64,000 bases of DNA from Chitinophaga eiseniae (lineage in GTDB: Bacteria > Bacteroidota > Bacteroidia > Chitinophagales > Chitinophagaceae): positions 1,373,446 to 1,437,445 of the forward strand of contig NZ_JABAHZ010000001.1 in NCBI RefSeq assembly GCF_012641265.1, read 5' to 3'. The translations under genes and the position numbers were made by a program. Positions 60,762 through 64,000 of this stretch are shown in pieces. The notes below the pieces were generated by a model. The model was not told the DNA's origin. It was given only the letters and a program-made list of their open reading frames with translations, and did not search any database. Position 1 is the stretch's first letter; every line of letters starts with the position of its first letter.

Positions 60762-61946
60762 ATGCGCATACTTAGCTATATCATAGGCGCCCTGCTGCTG
60801 CTAACCGCCTGCCGGAAACAGGACGACTATAAAAAATTTATCAAAGACGGGGAAATTTTATATACCGGCAAAGCCGATTCGTTACTGGTACGCGCCGGCC
60901 GCAACAGGGTACAGCTGTCCTGGTTGCTGATCTCCGATCCTAAAATCAGCCAGTCCAAAATTTATTGGAACAACCGCCAGGACTCCATGATCATTGCCAT
61001 TAAACGTACCAGCGGTGTGGATACCATCCGGGTATTCATTGAAAAGCTGGAAGAAAGAGCCTACACCTTCGAGGTATACAATTTTGATAAAGATGGTAAC
61101 ACCTCCGTAAGAACAGAAGGCAACGGGTTCGTATACGGTAAAATGTATGAAGACGCCCTACTCACCAGGGCTTTCAGCGGCGCGGAAATGAAAGACGGCA
61201 ATGCAAAAATATCCTGGATGAACATCGACACCACCGGTGGTATCATTGGCATGCAGATCCAATATACCTCTGCTGATATGGTAGCGCATGACACCATCAT
61301 CAAAGCCATGCCGGAAGACCAGATATCCCTGCTCAACAATTATCTTTCCATGAGCAGCTTCCGCTACCGCACCCTGTATAAACCTGACCCACTCGCGGTA
61401 GATACGTTCTATACTTCCTTTGAAGAAAAAGCAGTGAAAGAAGATATCACGCTAAAGTATATACGTAACCCGGGGGCCCCTTTTGACAAAGATCCGAATC
61501 AACCGTTTGGCGGCCGCTTCGGGCAGCTGAAAGACTGGAGTTACAACAGCGAAGCAGGCAGGAACGGCACCTACGATGAAATTGGCGGGCCAGGTAAATT
61601 TACCCTCTGGATCTGGGACAATGGCACCATCACCAATGGTAAAATCTACCAGACCTTTAGCCTTCCCGCCGGCGACTACCGCTTTGAGGCAGATATCCAG
61701 AACATCGACAACTCACTTGAGAATACTTACCTCGCTGTTGCCGCTGGCAATGCACTGCCCGATGTACAACAGATCGGCACCGCACTGGGATCTGCCAGAA
61801 TCGTAAACAACAATAATAAATATGCCTCCGCAGGGTTCCACCTCTCCGCCACTACTACCGTAACAGTAGGTATGGTAGGGACTTTTACCTCTCCAGCCGA
61901 GCAAACCATCCGGGTTAACAAAGTGCTGTTATTCAGAGACAAATAA
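60762..61946 (+). CDS. DUF4998/DUF5013-type lipoprotein (PUL-B)
   Basis: A 394-residue lipoprotein with lipobox LLLLTACRK. It has a DUF4998-like N-terminal half (YTGKADSLLVRAGRNRVQLS, ISQSKIYWNNRQDSMII). The C-terminal DUF5013-like beta-sandwich includes GGPGKFTLWIWDNGTITNGK, YQTFSLPAGDYRFEADIQN and a YLAVAAGN segment. It lies 25 bp after the previous lipoprotein gene and 9 bp before the fucosidase gene. Surface glycan binding is inferred from fold type and context. Confidence 0.8.
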   Translation: MRILSYIIGALLLLTACRKQDDYKKFIKDGEILYTGKADSLLVRAGRNRVQLSWLLISDPKISQSKIYWNNRQDSMIIAIKRTSGVDTIRVFIEKLEERAYTFEVYNFDKDGNTSVRTEGNGFVYGKMYEDALLTRAFSGAEMKDGNAKISWMNIDTTGGIIGMQIQYTSADMVAHDTIIKAMPEDQISLLNNYLSMSSFRYRTLYKPDPLAVDTFYTSFEEKAVKEDITLKYIRNPGAPFDKDPNQPFGGRFGQLKDWSYNSEAGRNGTYDEIGGPGKFTLWIWDNGTITNGKIYQTFSLPAGDYRFEADIQNIDNSLENTYLAVAAGNALPDVQQIGTALGSARIVNNNNKYASAGFHLSATTTVTVGMVGTFTSPAEQTIRVNKVLLFRDK

Positions 61947-61955
61947 TTAATACTT

Positions 61956-63311
61956 ATGATAAAAAGAAGATGTAAACAACTACTCATCGCCGCACTGCTT
62001 TGCAGTCCGGCGATGACGCTGCAGGCGCAGGAGAAAAAAAGAATCGGTAATGAAACGGCTGCACAGAAAGAGCAACGCATGGCCTGGTGGACGCACGACC
62101 GCTTCGGTATGTTCATTCACTGGGGCTTGTACGCTCTCCCTGCCCGCCACGAATGGGTGAAGCACAACGAACAACTCACCAACGAACAATACCAGAAATA
62201 TTTCGACTTATTTAACCCCAATCAGTTCGATCCAAAATCCTGGGCCAAACAGGCAAAGGCGGCTGGTATGAAGTACGCCGTACTCACCACCAAACACCAC
62301 GAAGGCTTTTGTCTGTTTGATTCCAGGTATACCGACTACAAAGCCACCAATACCGCCGCCAAACGCGACCTGGTGAAGGAATTCGTAGACGCCTTCCGCG
62401 CCGAAGGGATCAAAGTGGGCTTCTACTACTCGCTGATCGACTGGCATCACCCCGACTTTACTGTAGATGGCGTACATCCGTTACGCCCCGGTAACGGCGT
62501 TAACGCCGATAGCGCCTATGCTGCTATGAACAAGGGCCGCGACATGAACAAATACCGCCAGTATATGCGCAACCAGCTCACAGAGCTGCTCACCAAATAC
62601 GGTAAAATAGATATCCTCTGGCTCGACTTCTCCTATCCTGGCAAAAACGGGAAAGATAAAAATGACTGGGATGCCGTGAATCTCCTGAAGATGATCCGGA
62701 AGCTGCAACCCAATATCATCGTAGATAATCGCCTCAACCTGGATGAATACGAAGATGGCGCCGACTTCCTCACCCCTGAACAGGTACGGGTAGATGAGCT
62801 GGCACAATACCGGGGTAAAACATGGGAAACCTGTCAAACTTTTTCCGGCTCCTGGGGCTATTACCGCGATGAAAATTCCTGGAAAAGCACCCATCAGCTG
62901 CTGGAACTCCTCATTGGCTCCGTAAGCCGCGGCGGTAACCTGATCCTCAACGTAGGTCCTACCGCCCGCGGTGTATTCGACTACCGCGCCCAAAATGCAC
63001 TGGGAAATATTGGCGATTGGATGAAAGCCAACAGCGAATCTATTTACGGCTGTACCTACGCGCCTGAATCGTTTAAAACACCGGAAAACACCATGCTCAC
63101 CTACAATCCCACCACCAAAAGATTGTATGTGCACCTGCTGGAGTACAACGGACATCTTACCCTGCCCGGCTATAACAACAAAATCAAGTATGCCCAGTTC
63201 CTGCACGATAACTCTGAGCTGAAGTATACCACCTCCGGAGAGGATATCGTGATCAGTCTCCCTGAGAAAAAACCCAACGTGGAAGTTCCCGTGGTGGAAC
63301 TGGTACTGTAA
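61956..63311 (+). CDS. GH29 alpha-L-fucosidase
   Basis: A 451-residue exported enzyme releasing alpha-linked L-fucose. After the signal peptide (to LQAQ) the barrel begins AWWTHDRFGMFIHWGLYALP. It continues with YAVLTTKHHEGFCLFDSRY and VGFYYSLIDWHHPDF. The catalytic nucleophile is Asp224 in ILWLDFSYPG. VSRGGNLILNVGPTARGVFD is also diagnostic. The acid/base residue is not obvious by eye, as is usual for GH29. It is the last gene of PUL-B and identifies fucosylated glycans as the likely target. A terminator follows. Confidence 0.93.
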   Translation: MIKRRCKQLLIAALLCSPAMTLQAQEKKRIGNETAAQKEQRMAWWTHDRFGMFIHWGLYALPARHEWVKHNEQLTNEQYQKYFDLFNPNQFDPKSWAKQAKAAGMKYAVLTTKHHEGFCLFDSRYTDYKATNTAAKRDLVKEFVDAFRAEGIKVGFYYSLIDWHHPDFTVDGVHPLRPGNGVNADSAYAAMNKGRDMNKYRQYMRNQLTELLTKYGKIDILWLDFSYPGKNGKDKNDWDAVNLLKMIRKLQPNIIVDNRLNLDEYEDGADFLTPEQVRVDELAQYRGKTWETCQTFSGSWGYYRDENSWKSTHQLLELLIGSVSRGGNLILNVGPTARGVFDYRAQNALGNIGDWMKANSESIYGCTYAPESFKTPENTMLTYNPTTKRLYVHLLEYNGHLTLPGYNNKIKYAQFLHDNSELKYTTSGEDIVISLPEKKPNVEVPVVELVL

Positions 63312-63334
63312 CGCCCATATACAAGGCATAAAGA

Positions 63335-63375
63335 AGAAAGCAGTCTTTACTAAGTGAAGACTGCTTTCTCTTTTA
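63335..63375 (+). terminator. Rho-independent terminator after the fucosidase gene
   Basis: A perfect 13-bp stem, AGAAAGCAGTCTT/AAGACTGCTTTCT, with a 9-nt loop at 63335-63369 is followed by CTTTT. It marks the end of PUL-B. Confidence 0.88.
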
Positions 63376-63428
63376 CAAAACTTTTTTCCGCTTCCGTTGT
63401 TCCTAACAGGTACTTAATATCTATTACC

Positions 63429-64000
63429 ATGAAACCAGCACCAGGCATACAGGTAAAAGTAACTCCCAACGGCCCTTACGAAGTAAGCGGTGAAGTGCCG
63501 TTACGTATGGAAATTATCGGCACCAATGAGGAGGGTGAATCTGAAAAATGGATCACCGGCAGATCATTCCCCCTTAACACCCAACGCTTCCTGCTTTGCC
63601 GGTGTGGGCATTCTCAGCACAAACCCTTCTGTGACGGCACCCATAAAAAAATTGGCTTCGACGGAACCGAAACGGCCGGCCATGCTAATTATGTGGAGGA
63701 CGCCGAATTGCTGGAAGGTCCTGCCATGCTGTTGACGGACGTACAGCAACTCTGCGCTTTTGCCCGTTTCTGCGATCCTAACGGACAGGTGTGGAGTACG
63801 GTGAATGATACCAATGATCCGGCAGCCAGGGAGCAGTTCCTCCAACAGGTACATGCCTGCCCCTCCGGCCGCCTCGTGGCCTGGGACCGGGCCACAAAAA
63901 CGCCGGTAGAACCGAAGCTATCCCCTGCCATCGGTATCATTGAAGATCCGGTTAAAAATATCAGCGGCCCCCTCTGGCTGATGGGAGGCATTGAAGTAAA
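63429..64000 (+). CDS. CDGSH-type iron-sulfur protein (partial, runs off right edge)
   Basis: The first 190 codons of a soluble protein. The CDGSH iron-sulfur motif is seen as LLCRCGHSQHKPFCDGTHKK, with three Cys and one His as [2Fe-2S] ligands. A following segment (LCAFARFCDPNGQVWSTV, QVHACPSGRLVAWD) resembles the divergent mono-cluster [4Fe-4S] domain often fused to it. Such proteins usually end with a second CDGSH motif, which would lie beyond the window. A role in redox or iron handling is general for the family. Confidence 0.85.
   Translation, partial: MKPAPGIQVKVTPNGPYEVSGEVPLRMEIIGTNEEGESEKWITGRSFPLNTQRFLLCRCGHSQHKPFCDGTHKKIGFDGTETAGHANYVEDAELLEGPAMLLTDVQQLCAFARFCDPNGQVWSTVNDTNDPAAREQFLQQVHACPSGRLVAWDRATKTPVEPKLSPAIGIIEDPVKNISGPLWLMGGIEV

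Noticed and set aside
62481..63329. Long minus-strand frame of 282 codons under the fucosidase gene
   Set aside because: It lies entirely opposite a strong GH29 gene and arises from its codon bias.

Overview
The window looks like a chromosomal segment of a glycan-degrading member of the Bacteroidota, most like Chitinophaga or a close relative. The evidence is the set of SusC/SusD pairs with STN-type receptors, several ECF sigma/FecR pairs, many Cys-anchored lipoproteins, Bacteroidota-type promoters (TTG plus TAnnTTTG) and little Shine-Dalgarno signal. The taxon is inferred from gene content, not from a marker gene.

Layout. (1) 1-13.7 kb, minus strand: polysaccharide-utilisation locus PUL-A. 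It runs ECF sigma > FecR > SusC > SusD > DUF3823-like lipoprotein > GH20 hexosaminidase > DUF5009/HGSNAT-like membrane acyltransferase. Beyond it lie a decayed strip (IS5-like transposase tail, truncated M43-like peptidase, tandem repeat), a propeller plus F5/8C lipoprotein, and the start of a secreted probable beta-helix protein. (2) 14.1-20.8 kb, plus strand: a secreted GH65-like hydrolase, then a SusD-less sigma/FecR/TonB-receptor signalling trio. (3) 21.3-27.5 kb: a CzcCBA-type metal-efflux set (adaptor, RND pump, TolC) plus a beta-barrel protein, followed by the 3' stump of a group II intron. (4) 28-29.5 kb: a DUF4397 lipoprotein and a small exported protein.

(5) 29.7-41.7 kb: an AT-rich foreign block. 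Its left arm (minus strand) carries MobC, a truncated relaxase and three small uncharacterised genes. Two ~50-bp imperfect palindromes separate it from a right arm (plus strand). The right arm encodes a kinase-like protein lacking the usual phosphorylation residues, then an exporter operon: HlyD-like adaptor, ABC ATPase with a degenerate switch, an unknown 143-aa protein containing a G9 tract, a second ABC ATPase and two ABC-2 permeases. It ends in decayed and intact serine-recombinase genes. The large recombinase gene runs into tRNA-Lys(UUU), which probably marks the right end of an integrated element. This block is the best candidate for an undescribed system.

(6) 41.9-52.0 kb: glycan and housekeeping genes. 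These are a DUF4965 protein, a polytopic membrane protein, a sulfatase converging on a GH20 hexosaminidase across a perfect 26-bp inverted repeat, an RluE-like pseudouridine synthase, and a DACNV/diadenylate-cyclase-like protein. (7) 52.2-63.3 kb, plus strand: PUL-B. It runs ECF sigma > FecR > SusC > SusD > DUF4959/DUF5000-like lipoprotein > DUF4998/DUF5013-like lipoprotein > GH29 alpha-L-fucosidase. A CDGSH iron-sulfur protein runs off the right edge.

Together the two PULs, two GH20s, the sulfatase, GH29 and GH65 suggest use of amino-sugar- and fucose-containing, possibly sulfated, glycoconjugates. Substrate binding at the STN-bearing receptors would signal through FecR to the ECF sigma factors.
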